A stretch of 64,000 nt of DNA, from NCBI GenBank assembly GCA_029962745.1, contig CM057151.1, forward strand, positions 6,502,192-6,566,191, in the 5' to 3' direction. The position numbers were made by a program, and so were the translations under genes. Source of the DNA: Echinometra lucunter (lineage: Eukaryota; Echinodermata; Echinoidea; Camarodonta; Echinometridae). Positions 22,431-35,214 of this stretch are shown here, in pieces; the first letter of the stretch is position 1; each line of letters opens with the position of its first letter. The notes beneath the pieces were generated by a model. It was not told the origin of the DNA and did not search any database. It saw only the letters and a program-made list of their open reading frames with translations.

Positions 22431-23440
22431 TTTAGATTGAAAGGTAGAAGATTCTACAGTATACACATCCAGGCAAAAGAGGCCGTCATGCTTTCTTGGA
22501 GTATGGAATGAAGTTGCAGTGCTTAGTCATGGATTAATCCTAAATTTTAAAAGCTACATGTATATCATGAAATGCAACATAAAATTGTGTATATTGTAGA
22601 TTTGAATAAGTTTCATGAAAACTTTTCCTGCAGGTTGAAAGTAATATCAGTCTTGTATAGCCTACTCATGTGTAAATGGAGATACATGTATATTCCAAGA
22701 GGGCCTAGTCACATTATATACAATCTGGTTTTTCGTTTAGGCATAGAATCACTTCTGTTATCCTTTGCCATGTGTACCTCATTCAAATTGAATGACATTT
22801 AAAAATTGAACAAATAAGCATGTTTCCTAAAACAGAAGTTACGTGTTCACTGTTCCGATTATAAATTTCTCTTCGTAAATAAAAAAGAATAGCTTACCAC
22901 TTTACACATATCTCCCATTCAGTTGATATATGTTGCATGATACTGCACATGAAAACTCCCATGCTCTTTGAATGAGTTATGACAAAAATCCAATTGAATA
23001 CAGTCATATTTTTATTTAATGAGAAGTTTATGATGCTTTCATTAGATGGTCCTTACTGAATGTACAGTACATGTACATGTAAATGTACATTGTACTACAT
23101 GCATACACATTCATATTTTGGAACATCATGTTGCTTGTATGATGATTTTAGCAAGAACTTTACACATGTACAGTACTTGCATTGTTTCTGATCTCATGTG
23201 GAACAGTAAATGAGGATATACATATATGATGAATGGAACAGTCTTTTTTCTATTTGAGTGCAAGATACATGTACGTACGTGTACACAGTGTACCCATTGA
23301 AATCAGTACTATGTTTTGCCCTTTTTGCCTTTCTTGACTATCATTAACTTAACAACTCCGATTTAAAAATAAAAGTCCCGATCTAGTGTACAAACGATTT
23401 GATCGTTATTCCTCTGTGAACTGTTCTGCATGCACATCAC
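22431..23440. other. Non-coding stretch rich in ACATGTA palindromes
   Basis: Bases 23060-23100 and 23260-23285 are dense in TACATGTA/GTACATGTAC. Apart from one AATAAA at 22878 (a possible polyadenylation signal) nothing can be supported. Confidence 0.4.
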
Positions 23441-23442
23441 TA

Positions 23443-23792
23443 TGGTTGCCCTGAAGTAGGCTCGACGATGGGTCATGTCATGTACGCCATAAATTTTGCG
23501 GCCAGGTCGTGAAATTTGCGATTTGGGTATCGAAATTCATGACCACTGGACGCGAACTTTGCGGCCAAATCGCAAAGTTCTCGAAGTCGTCAACTTTGCG
23601 GCCAAGTTGCGAAATTCGCGACCACTGGACACGAACTCTGCCGCCAAGTCGCAAAGTTCTTGTCCAAAGTCGTCAACTTGGCGGCCAAGTCGCAAAGTTC
23701 GCACCCAGTGGTCCAAAATCGAGAATTTCACAACTTGGCCGCGAAATTCACGGTGCACATGACTTTTCGTCGAGCATACTTCAGGGCAACCA
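23443..23792. mobile_element. CpG-rich TIR element with TA target duplication
   Basis: The ends TGGTTGCCCTGAAGTAGGCT CGACGA and TCGTCGAGCATACTTCAGGG CAACCA are inverted repeats of about 26 bp with one mismatch. TA flanks both sides (23441-23442, 23793-23794). The core is a diverged tandem/inverted array of GCGGCCAAGTCGCAAAGTTC-like words (about 30-60 bp spacing), strikingly CpG-rich against AT-rich surroundings. The open frames in it come from that periodic core. Confidence 0.88.
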
Positions 23793-24112
23793 TACATCAC
23801 ACTACAGATTTTCTTATTTGTAGACTTTAGTTGTACATGTACAATGTATGTATGCTATTTTTCTCATAATTTTCATAATCTCTGGCCTTTAGTAGCCTTC
23901 ATAGAAGTTTACAAACAAATTCCAAATAGTGAAATGGAAAATGCATTACAAGTACCAGTACAAATATAAAAGCCTTACTTTTAAAAGCAATTTTATGTAA
24001 TTTCACCATTGAAAATCTCAAAATTTAAATATTTCAAGGCCAGGTATAATAACAATTTTTATCTCTTTCGAACGTTGTGTGAGGCATTTTTGAAACCTAT
24101 GTGTACTAGTAA

Positions 24113-24701
24113 TGTCGAGCCACCAAGCTTGAGCAAGACTAAGGGATCCTTAGCGGCGTCCATCTGTCGTCCATCGGTCCATAACGCTTATGAAACTTGA
24201 ATAAAGTGTGCAACCGTTTTCCCATTTGTAACCAAATTTGGATTGTAAATGCTCTATAGGGACCTCAATGTTACTTTGGGGTCAAAGGTCATGTATGTAG
24301 GTCAAAGGTCAAATGTTAAAATTTACCTGCAAGTTTCTCCTGTGGTTTGTATCCTTTGACCTGCTAGCCCATTTGTAGCCAAACTTGGATGGTAGGTGCC
24401 TTACAGGACCTCAGTGATATTTGGGGGTCAAAGGTCACATACATTTATATACGCCAAAGGTCAAATGTTAAAATTTACCTGCAAGTTTCTACTGGGGTTG
24501 GTAACTTTTGAACCATAAGCGCATTGTAAGCTACAATGTACATTGTAACTTGGATGGTACAATGTAGATGGCTTACAGGGGACCTCGATGTTATTTAGGG
24601 TCAAAGGTCAAAGGCAGATGAGGTCACATGTTACAGAATGATTGCACACGAACATGGCGAGACACATTGTGGCTATTGGCTGTTGGCTATTGCCTTGTTT
24701 A
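24113..24701. mobile_element. AGGTCA-repeat cassette, older third copy
   Basis: The left end GTCGAGCCACC...GCAAGACTAAGGGATCC and right end TGGCGAGACACATTGTGGCT ATTGGC match, with divergence, the ends of the cassettes at 46359 and 49925. Inside are about three monomers with (A/G)GGTCAAAGGTCA at about 24278, 24299 (perfect AGGTCAAAGGTCA), 24427 and 24600, and TGTTAAAATTTACCTGCAAG. It is shorter and more diverged than the intron copies. Confidence 0.8.
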
Positions 24702-26623
24702 TAATTTTGTATTTTTAGGGTCAGTTCAGGGCTTTACATTTTGATTTCTATTGACATGTATAATGCTGTTCTTGTAAATTAGAGAGGAAAAAAATGTGTT
24801 ACATGCAGCTTGAATTACATGTAGGTTTTCCACGTTTAACAGTATCTCTATGAAAACGTTTAATGCTGTCAGCATTTTCCTGCATGTACACTGTACATGT
24901 ACACTCTACATGTAGGTCTGTACATGTAATCTGTACCAGTCATGTTTACTTAAAGAAGTGAAATCTTTATATTTTCATTGAGGTACACTGTATTTAAGTC
25001 TTAATTCTTTATAATTGTACTCATGTGTTTGTCCAGGAAAGATACAGTATGCAAAATTAATGTTAATATATGCAGTATTTATCAATTTCCACATTGGTTT
25101 GCATTAGATTTTGACAAGAGTTTCAATTAAAAATATGTAAGATTGATAGTGATACATGTACATGTATATCTTCAAATTATGGTACATGTATGTTTGTATA
25201 GTGTGTTGATTTGTAATATTGACTTGGACAGTAATTTTAAAGAGCTTTCAATCAATTAACATGTGAGAAGTATCCAACTTATAGTACACCTGGAAGCTGC
25301 TTTTTCATGTACTTCAATTTAAAAATGCTGTGCAATTCTTTTGCTTTTACATGTACATCGTAGGCTACATGTATGTATAGAATGGACAGTTTATTAATAA
25401 TTTACAGTTTATTTTTCTTCAGGACTCCTCATGAAAAAGCAATGGTTGAGAGTTTTATATATATCAATCTTTCATGATGGGCTGTACAAATTTTGCTATT
25501 CTGATTTTGAGAGATGCATTCATTATCCTGGGGGTGTAATATAATTGGCATTCCCAGATGTGCATACAGTATACTACATATTGTTGGCCTGACATAATTT
25601 TATTGAAAGATATAGCATGGACTGATGCATATATTTGTAATTGGTATGATTTCCTTTTGAAACATGTACATGTATGTACTTTGATCTTTACAATTACTCA
25701 GAAATTCAAGGATTATGATGTTTAGAATTGTCATGAAAGAAGAGATAGGTATTTCTGATGTACACTCTGAGCAGTTTATGGAATGATATAGACTGAATAA
25801 ATTACATGTACTTATAGTCTTATACAGTCCTACATCGTAAATTTAATATCCCATTTGTCAGATTTACATTACATAACTGTACAACAGTAAACATACGTTT
25901 TTCAAGAATTCTCTTTTTCATACACTGTACAAGTGTAATTTTCAAATACATGTATCTTATTAACTGCCAAAGGACATTATTTGAATGACTGTATGATTAA
26001 TATTACAGCAAGTCTAGACAATTACAGGTGTCTGGGACACGTGGGTGCCCAAATTATATGTCTGGACCCTCAACATTTGACAGTTTTATCACAAGGCTCA
26101 GTGCAGAAAAACTCAAACATTTTGGTCTGGAGCCATGTAGCAGAAAACATAGTGGAGAGCTCTGATTACCGTATCAGTGTCAGCTAATAATTTTAACTGT
26201 TTTCAGTCAGCAAATTATCATTATGAGAGATTTTGAACTTTCCTGTTTATTTATTATTGTTTTTTTAAAACATTATTTCAATACTTTTAAGTGTAAACCC
26301 AGTAATATACCCAAGATATATTTGTTCATGCTTTTGTAGATTAAGAAATATGTTTCATACAAGTTGTATGGTTATTGGTTAACAGTTTAAAAATTGAGCT
26401 TGTTAACATAAACAAAATTTGAAAAAAGAAGGTTTGTTCTTATTTCTCAAGTTTCTTCTAATTCATTTAATGTTATTGAAATATATTATGCTTCCGGTTC
26501 ACTGATAAAGAAAAAATTGCTTCCGGATACCATATCAGCATTGCATATTTGTATAAAGAGAGATAAGTTATGTTCTTAGATATGGACTTATTGTACTTGC
26601 TTTGATGAGACAAGAGAGACAGC
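24702..26623. other. Non-coding stretch, possible distal 3' UTR of TLNRD1
   Basis: AT-rich, with many ACATGTA palindromes (24885-24935, 25150-25190, 25350-25375, 25660-25680). No exon could be recognised. A diverged repeat copy lies at 26027-26150. Confidence 0.35.
26027..26150. repeat. Dispersed repeat, diverged copy B
   Basis: Shares landmark words with 18558-18710 in the same order and spacing. The 68-residue open frame across it is not supported as a gene. Confidence 0.6.
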
Positions 26624-26629
26624 AATAAA
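26624..26629 (+). terminator. Candidate polyadenylation signal AATAAA
   Basis: AGCAATAAAGCTTTGTC is followed by a T-rich stretch (CACTTTCATGTC, TCTCATTTTTCTT). This makes it the best-formed poly(A) context between TLNRD1 and the ZIP gene. If used by TLNRD1 the 3' UTR would be about 6 kb; an unseen gene or a chance match are alternatives. Confidence 0.35.
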
Positions 26630-26847
26630 GCTTTGTCTTCTTAAAATCACTTTCATGTCTTCATAGTCTCATTTTTCTTACAGCAGAATGAAAGATATAT
26701 TTACACTTACCTGTAAGTTTCTATGTAAGTGTATTCATTGTATGGTAATGAGTAATGATTATGTCGTGCACAGTCATGGTAAAGCCAATTTTAACAATGC
26801 ACGTCAGTTTAAGATGTGGAGGCGCTGAGTTACTTTTCAGGTAGTCG

Positions 26848-26880
26848 CGTCTGTCTGTCTGTCTGTCTTTCTGTCTGCCT
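26848..26880. repeat. (GTCT)n microsatellite
   Basis: Tetranucleotide run with a TTTC interruption. Confidence 0.9.
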
Positions 26881-27169
26881 GTATTTCTGCCCTTCCGAGC
26901 TTCTCATTATTTTGACATCTGCTTTACTTCAAAGTTCAGACTAGAAATCATGAGTATGTTTTACTATAGGGATACAAACTGTGTTGATGATCAGAGGTCT
27001 TAAAGTCATATTTTATAGGCTTTTACAGTCCTTTCTGTTATGTCAGATTTGTGTCATTTGAATGAAAATAGTGGGTTTTCACCTTCAAGGACCAGTTTGA
27101 AATATGAAGCTTAAACTTGGGAGTACATGTACATGTAGGTGTACACATGTCAGTGAAAATACACTCTAT

Positions 27170-27345
27170 TGGGGTGTTGCAAGAAAGTTGCAATCGATTG
27201 CAAATAATTGCTAGTTCTGAAACAACCACTCTGATTGGTTCAGGGTCTGCCCTTTTAAGAAGACATGCATGCAACAATGATTTTGATTGGCCAGTGACAA
27301 TCAGTTGCAACTTGCAATCGATTGCAACTTTCTTACAACACCCCA
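27170..27345. mobile_element. Short MITE, 176 bp, with TAT flanks
   Basis: The left TGGGGTGTTGCAAGAAAGTT GCAATCGATTGCAA and right TTGCAATCGATTGCAACTTT CTTACAACACCCCA are inverted with one mismatch over about 34 bp. The trinucleotide TAT flanks both sides (27167-27169, 27346-27348), giving a candidate 3-bp target duplication. The ATCGAT centre makes each arm a palindrome in itself. Confidence 0.9.
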
Positions 27346-27348
27346 TAT

Positions 27349-30300
27349 GTGGTATAAATTGCCACTGAATCTTAATCAGTCTTTAAGAAATTGAAGGTTG
27401 GCATGAAGAAAATACACCCTTATAGTAACATTTTTACAATTAGCAATCTGTTTGGCTACTCCACTTTATTAATTGTAGAAAATTACCAAGGGGTTTCCTC
27501 TATATCATGAATTCACATAAATGTGCCCATCAAGGCAATTATCCCACTTTCAAGTTTTTGTCATCAAAATCTTGTTTTACTTGAAAGCCATGGCCAGCCC
27601 TGTAATGGGCAGCCACTGGCAGGGAGAGCCAGGGAACCTAGGGGCGGAAGTTGGGATGTACCAATTGCTTCTGTTTGCAATTAACAAATTAGTCATGGTA
27701 GATTAGTATTACACTTGGCATTAGGAACTTGGCTCTTAAAACTGTTTTCGTAGTCATTCTACTGGCCACAAAAACACTTCGAAAGTGGAAAAATCGATTC
27801 CAAAATGAATGAATGATCAGTTTGACTGAAGAAATTCAGTTAATGGGTGTAGGCATGTAATTCTGAAAATTGTTGTATTTTCAAACAATCGGTGAAATCC
27901 TCTGTAAGGTTGGCTCTCCTCATGGGTAATTTCACAGATTGTTGTTTTATTAACCTTTTTGTTTCGTGAAAAACAGAAAAAGTGTAAAATTTGTAATCAT
28001 TCAAAAGTGATTGCAGTGAAGAATGATTGTGTAGAAAGAATGAAGAGATCGATGAATGCATAACATGTATTGAAGCAGGAGAGAGAAAGAGAGAGACAGA
28101 TAGACAAAAAGACAGAAAGAAGGAGAGAGAGGGAAAGGGACGGGTAGACTGCATGAGGGTGTGTGTGCATGTGTGTGTGTGAGAGAGAGAAAGAGAGAGA
28201 GAGAGGGGGAAAGAATAAGAGCAGAAAAGAATGCAAATTATTCCTATACTTCGCAAATACCCTAGAAAATGAAATATCGCATCCAAGTACATGAACAAAG
28301 AATATTGGAAAAAACACAACAATAACCATTCTTGTACGTGTACAATGCGCATTGTAGGGTGTTGGAAATATATGAAGTACAGTATATTGGGTGATTGGCC
28401 TTGACTCGATCCTGTTTCCCTGGGAGTATTCTGTCATGCTTGTCTTACTGTGACAGTCTAGGGACACACCCATTTATCTGCTATGAGAGCCCCTTCATTC
28501 ACCGAGATAAAAACCCCTTGGAGCTCATTTGTCAGGAAGGATTTGTGAAAGGGTGTTTGAACCATTGTTGATATACTGTGGTGCTGAGCCAAACTGACAG
28601 GGCATTCACACAACAGGAAATTCCTACAAAATTCATTTAACGAAATGCTTAATTTTACAAAATTCATTTAGCAAAAAGGGCATTTTATGGGATAAGAATA
28701 TAGTATAAATTGATATTGTGTAAATACCCTAGACTTGGGAGGTCAGCTTATCCCATGTGTTTTACTAATGGCCTATGAGCATCCTTGAGTGTACAAAATT
28801 AGAGATCACTTGTGATATCATCTCATACTCTTGTTGAGCCCCACCCAGTCGTAGAATTTTGATATCATTCGGTAAGATGTTCACTTTGGTAGTAAAAATC
28901 TTATAGTAAAATTTTTGTCCGATATGATATTCAAACCTGTTTCGCTGTACAAAGTGAACTTGTCATATTGTGATGCACAGTAATTAAATTTAGGCTTTTT
29001 TGAAAAACTTTGTGTTAGTATAGTGCATCATGTCAATATCTGAATCAAGTATTGCAGTGTAATGAAAAGAAATTTCATTGTTTGTGTATTGACCCTAGCA
29101 AATACTACACATAACTTTTAGATGAATTGGCTCCCTGCTCCCAAAGAATACAAATAGAAAGTAGTTAGGTTTTGGTCAAAAGTGCATGTTGGAGGATGAA
29201 ATACTAGTAGGTTAAAAATGTTCTCAAAATAGGAGAAAATATCAAAATTTGGTTTGTGTGGGTGGAGGAGGATGCTTTTGATGAAAGACGTCATCTGAAA
29301 TTGGGTAATTTCTGTGGTGAGGCCCATGTCCCGCTGTGATCGATACACAGAAGCAATCAAGCCACTCTCATTCTCAGTGGGCAGTTAATTGTAGTCTGGG
29401 CTGCAGGATTATGTTGCCCTATTTTTTAGGGATTTCGTTTAAAATATTTGACATTTTAACAATTTTCATTGTAGTTGTTTATATTTGAAAAACAGTAGGA
29501 ATTTTAATCAATTCGTTACTGAAAAAATATTGAAATTTAATGTTAAAGATTATATCGTGCATAGGAAATAGGCTAGTTTGCTCTCATTGAAAGTGTGTAG
29601 CCAAAGGTCTGAACTGTTAGACTACTGAGACTACACTCTAGAAGCTCATACTGTATTCAGCCAGAGACAGACAAAGTTAGTCTAGGCTGGAGGCTTTGTT
29701 GAATTTATTTCCCAGGAAGTCTTAAAAGAGAGTCTGATTTTAGACTGGAATTGGGCCTCTCATTGTAGATATTTACAAGTCAGAATAAATGGGGATATCT
29801 ATCACTCCTCTGTTATCAGCAACCCTACTGGAAGGGAAAGAAAATTATACAACATTGTTGTACGAGGAATCGAGGCTCGTATCATGTTGTGTGACAGGTT
29901 ACAAATGTTCAGTTTGCATTCATTGAGTGAATACTACATTTAAATGTGATACAGTGATGCATCCTAAAGTTAGCTATTCGGTGGCCTGTTGAAGTCTAAA
30001 GCAAACTGCAAAACATAGTCAGATTATGGATTGTTAATGTAATTGATTTTTTTTTTTCTAGTAATGGACTATGTCAAACATTTGTCACTGTGGTACATGC
30101 AAGTATTTGGGTTGTACTTGTACTGTATACAATGACTTTATACATGTACTTCCAGTGACTACAGTGTATAAATATATCGTTTTTCCTCTTCTCCACTTCA
30201 ATCCCCCTCCAATCCTTGCCCCTCGTTTTTTTTTTTTTTTCTGTTCTTCGCTTTTTTTCTATATTCCTCTTCCAATTTCCATTTTTCATTAATGCATTGA

Positions 30301-33300
30301 TTAGGTTAATTTGCATAGACTTACTTGGTACTCGTGTAAGATTCATCTCATTGTTATGCAATTTGATCTGGGGGTTTTGCTATGTGATAAGAAAATTATG
30401 TTTGTGGTCTGAATCAATTCATAAATTATAATCACATTTCTGTATCATTGCTTGCCCTGTAACTCATCATTGCATAGAACCATAAGCATGCACACAAATT
30501 TACATGTACGGTATAAACAAATTTACATACAGGCTTGTAATAAGGCAATCCATCAACTGAAGATGTTTTGGTTGACTAGAGGTTTCTAGAGAGTGGAGGT
30601 TGATTGCACCCTATGATGAAGACATGAATAAAGCATCTCATGTATAGGTCAGCGCTGTATATCGAGCAGATACTCTCATGTATACCTTTCTCCATCAATG
30701 CATGTTTTGAAGCTTGGCATTAAGACCAGTTCACTTATTTGATACATGTATTCACCTTTTTTACACCTTTTTCTTGTGTGAACTTGGTCCAGACATTAAG
30801 CAACCCCTCCCCCTCCCCCTCCCCCAACACACATACACACACACACTGATTTTTTAAAAAAAAAAGGGTTTTAACACAAGAAAAATCTTTTGATTTTAGG
30901 GTAAATCAAAACAAAAAATATGATAATATAGTTACTGTAAATTGTTTTTCATGCTTTTCATTTTTGTCAGCACAGTACAACCCGTGCTGTGTTTGACATA
31001 CTGTACATGCCTGCATTGTATACATTCCAACATCTTTATCGCCTGTACACCATGGGCCATTATACATGTACATGTAGCAAGCTTGTAGAGTGAAGATGTA
31101 AATTGACTTGGGATGCTTGTGTACTCGAAGGCCTACATGTACAAGAATTTGATTGGGAATGCCCTTTCCTCAGGCATGTTGTGTATGCATCAAATACTTT
31201 GTTCATACTGAAATTTATATCCCATGTTTGAACATGTAGAAGCTAAAGAGCTTTTCCTGCAGGTTATGCAGGACCTCTTTTTTTAATTTCTTATTTTGTA
31301 TCAGTGCATATTAGGCAAAGAAAAAATTGATTCATAGTTCTTCATTTTTTTTTTTTTTTTTTTTAAAGATCAGGAAGAAGGTGTTTCATGTCATTTGAAT
31401 ATCAACTACATTGTATATGTGCCTTCAGCACATACAGATGTTATGATATACTCTATAGCGCCACTTCCAAAATATTTAAAGCAAAAATATTTTTATGATG
31501 CTTGAAACTTTAAACTAATGATTACCAGTACATATATTTATACCCTTGGACAAAGCTTGTCTTAAAAAAAAAAGATGAGAAAAGAGTTTGGTGTTAAAAA
31601 GGATGTGTATGTTGACAAGAGACAAGGAATGGATTTCGTTTTTCATAACAATGCACAGCAGAATCCATGCATGGCTGAAGAAGGCAAAAATGCAAAAATT
31701 ATACATATAACATGTACCTGCAGATGATGAGAAGATATGCAGCCTTCATCTCTACACGAATCTCTGCCAAACAAAGGGGGAAAGGAGTGATATGGTAAAG
31801 TGCATGCACAGATAAAATGATGCCTAGATGTATGCAGAAGGTGAGATAGAGAAAAGGAGAAGAAATGGCAAAAAAGAGATGGGAGAGAGAGAGAGAGAAA
31901 TCACAATGTAAAAAAATATATGTCAGGCAATAGATAAATAGATTGTAAGCATGATATACATTGTAGTAATACAGTTTAGATATTGGTAAAGGTGGATTTG
32001 AAAAGGAGTACGTGTTAAGTCTGATTGGAATGAGTGAGCCAGGATAATAAATGGAGGTCTGAACCATGACATGAGCAGTGAAACAGGGCTTAAGATGTGA
32101 ATGTGACCTCGCTTCATATACATGCGGTCAAGCTTGGTCAGAGAGTATGAACTGTGCCAAGGCATAATCAGTGAACTTTAAGATATGAACGCAGCCCTGA
32201 TTGGTACACACTTGGTTGAGTCACTGTATGGGGACATCCCTTGGAGGTCATTCCTAGTGGTGATGACAATCTTCAGGCCAACACACAGGCAAGAGGTAAA
32301 CGCACTTGGAAGCATGTAAGAATGCTAGGGAGAGGAGGAAATAACTGGAGGTGATTGGAAACTAGGTGTTTTTCCTCATCACTCTCAACCTTGTAAAATG
32401 AACTTGGGTTTTGTTTTGAAAGCTCATCAAAACTATTGGTTATCATATACTTGATTTTCTTTTTTAAATGTCTATACATTGTTAATGTGTTGCATTATTC
32501 AGACAAAGGAGGCATCATTTGAATGTGGAAGAAAGCAATACCTGGTTTTCTTTGTTGGGCTGCCTGATACATGAGAACAATTAAAGACTCTTAGAATTGT
32601 AACCATTTCACTACGACTCTGCTAAGAAGATATCACAAACTCCCATCATGCGTTTACATGTTTGCTACATGCTCATAAAAAAGTGATTTCATTTTGTGGT
32701 CAGGTACTTCTCATTTATGATTATGTAATCTACAATGTACTTAAATGATGTTGAGTCTATATTGTGTCTCCTGTAAGAAATATGACTGATGGATGCTTAG
32801 CATAACATATTTTTACCTTAAGTAGAAATGTGTCATAAATTTTTCCAGCAGTGCATGCAGTCACAAAATTGCAGCTGAAGTTCTTCACAACAAAAATGAA
32901 AAAAAAGAAAGAAAGAAACAGTACAGTCTGTGTGAGAATATTTTGTGTATCCAGCAGGAATTTATTTTCTGAATTCTATCAAGGACTATATAGTTCATCA
33001 TTACATGACAGCATGGTTTTCAAGATGGGTCTCTGAAGCCTGAATAATTCAATCTGGCCACAAACAGTATTGATTTTCTGCCTCCACTGCCAATTGTCAA
33101 GCTATTTATCATCCCGCTTTGATTTTTTTCCCCCTCCTCATTCACCACATCCCATCTGTGAAGGATTGATGAGATCACAAGTATAATGGAAATTCCTTTG
33201 AACAAAGTCAAGGGGAGTGTAAAGTATGTGAAAAATTGAAGAGAATTAATTTGAAATTGAATGGGAAATGTTGAGGTTTATACGTTTACATATTACATAG

Positions 33301-34880
33301 TATTTTTGTTTCTTTGTTTGCTTTTTTTTTTGGGGGGGGGGGGGGATGTTCACGATTTACCCTTTACCCTTACTTGCGCAATTATTTGCAGATGTCAGTT
33401 TGATTGAAATTTGCATTTTGAATGTTTTATGTCTAGATTTATGTCACAAACATGGGGAAGGAAAAGACTGCATGTAATCCTACATACATGTACAGTACAT
33501 GTTCCTGCAGAGTAGTATGCAGAGTCTTGCAAATATTGGCTCATGTAAAGCCTGCCTCACTACTGCCCCAACAAAAGCAGTGTGGGTATGTTTGTAGTGA
33601 TTATTGATCACACTATAAACACATGTGGTTCCACTAGCCTTGTAATTACCATGCTATGGTTTTAATAATAAAGGATGATAACATAGGGCCATGTTTACCG
33701 ACTTTGATCTTTTATTGTTGGGGAAAGATTTTGAGAAAAAATGATTTTATGAAATTATTACCAAGAAATATCTTGTGAAAGGTTGATAATATTTTAAACT
33801 GATATATCACATAACTGCAAATGTGTGTTGACATCCAAAGAACCTTGACTTATCATTGTTTAAATTCATGTATGTGCATGTAATGGTTCTTTATTTGCTT
33901 TTCACACATCGTACAATGTATGTATGGCATGACTGATAGAAGAAAGATTGGCCAAGTTCATACGGTGCTGAGGGCAGCATGCTTGAGGTTAGTTAGAGGT
34001 ATGGTGAAACGCCCAAACCCACAGGATTTATCTAGCCCCTTGTTTACAATTGGGCTGAGTTAATCTGTTAACAATTAGTAAACAGGCCATTAGTATCAAG
34101 AGATATTGGGTGTTGGCCGAGGAATATCTCTGATGTGAGTGTGTTTTGGATATCCTTGGTGTCACAGAGCTTTAAATTGGTCATTTGATTTTTTGATAGT
34201 AATTGATTTGTTTGAGTTGCTGATTTCTCTTAGAACTTAACTAAGGCCTACACCTACACCTCTTTTCCCTGATTTTTAGGAGTTGAAGAAGAACTAAGCC
34301 TTGTTGGTAACAGACCGCTTGACTCTACCAGAAATCAACTGACAGTAGGGTTGTTAGGCTAGGCATACATTAAGCTTGTTAAATTTTGTTATGTATCAAA
34401 TCTATGCCTGCAGAATAAAGCCAACTGCACATGTTAATGCAACCAGGCTGTGATTCCCATTTGGCCCATATTTGGGGGGAAATTAGCAATGGCAATTAAC
34501 AAGAACATTTGAATGTGTAAAATTGTAATGACTGAGATGCTGAAAAGTCATCATGTGGGTAATAAAACTGACATTTCAAAGCTTTGTAAGTATCCTCATT
34601 GCAAGAAAAGCTAATTTTGCTCAAAATTGTAGTGACGTCAGATTCTTTATTAGATTTTCTTTGATTTAAAGCTGTTTCTAACTTTCTGCTCTTAATACCC
34701 TAACTAGAAAGCTTACAATTCATCAAATTTCTATTTCAGTATTGATATCACTCTTCAAAAGCTTAATCAGTAAGACTGTAGTTGTTTCAATTTCCTATCT
34801 AATGTAATTAATTGTGATTTCTCTTATAATTGTGTACTCAGAATGTTTAGTCTGTGATGGGCTTAAAACTCAAGTACAGT
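27349..34880. other. Gene-poor non-coding region
   Basis: No exon or protein domain could be recognised. It contains a purine-rich GA/GT block (28078-28212), poly-T runs (30228-30240, 31346-31365), C/CA-rich 30809-30846, a GA run 31888-31898, and a G-run 33330-33345. It could hold the non-coding 5' exon of the ZIP gene, but I cannot point to one. Minus-strand open frames over 27840-28473 are artefacts of the GA-rich repeat. Confidence 0.45.
28078..28212. repeat. Purine-rich GA/GT simple repeat
   Basis: GAGA-, GACA- and GTGT-rich low-complexity sequence on the + strand. It explains the Ser/Leu-rich minus-strand open frames. Confidence 0.9.
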
Positions 34881-34908
34881 TTCTGTAGCAAAAAAAAAAA
34901 AAAGACTT

Positions 34909-35214
34909 GTGTTGTCTGCTTTGCATGAGAGGTTACATATTCCGGATTATGATTATGAATTTCAGCATAAATATGTGAAAGGAATGCAAGAAAACGGCTA
35001 TAATCTGCCCTATGCTTGGAACCCGTCCATCCTGATGGCCCTGCGCACAACAATCACTGGGTTTGTTATGCTTGTCACGTGTACGTGTGCGGGCACTTGG
35101 TGATGCACGTCAATGTTGTTAGAGGTTTACGTCCCTGGCCCATGGATCTAAACTGCTTTTGGTTCACAGCATATCCTATGTGCACGCACACACAGGCTCA
35201 CACAACTAATATGT
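34909..35214 (+). other. Unassigned ORF-like segment
   Basis: Two overlapping frames cross this stretch. One reads LHIPDYDYEFQHKYVKGMQE then NGYNLPYAWNPS; the other starts in the middle and reads EPVHPDGPAHNNHWVCYACH. The composition is less AT-rich and less repetitive than the surroundings, which is why it stands out. I do not recognise a domain, and no splice sites clearly bound it. It may be a fragment of an old transposon protein or a chance ORF. Confidence 0.2.

Noticed and set aside
27840..28473. 170- and 158-residue minus-strand ORFs with Ser/Leu and signal-like segments
   Set aside because: They overlap in two frames across a GA/GT simple repeat; no homology or splice support.
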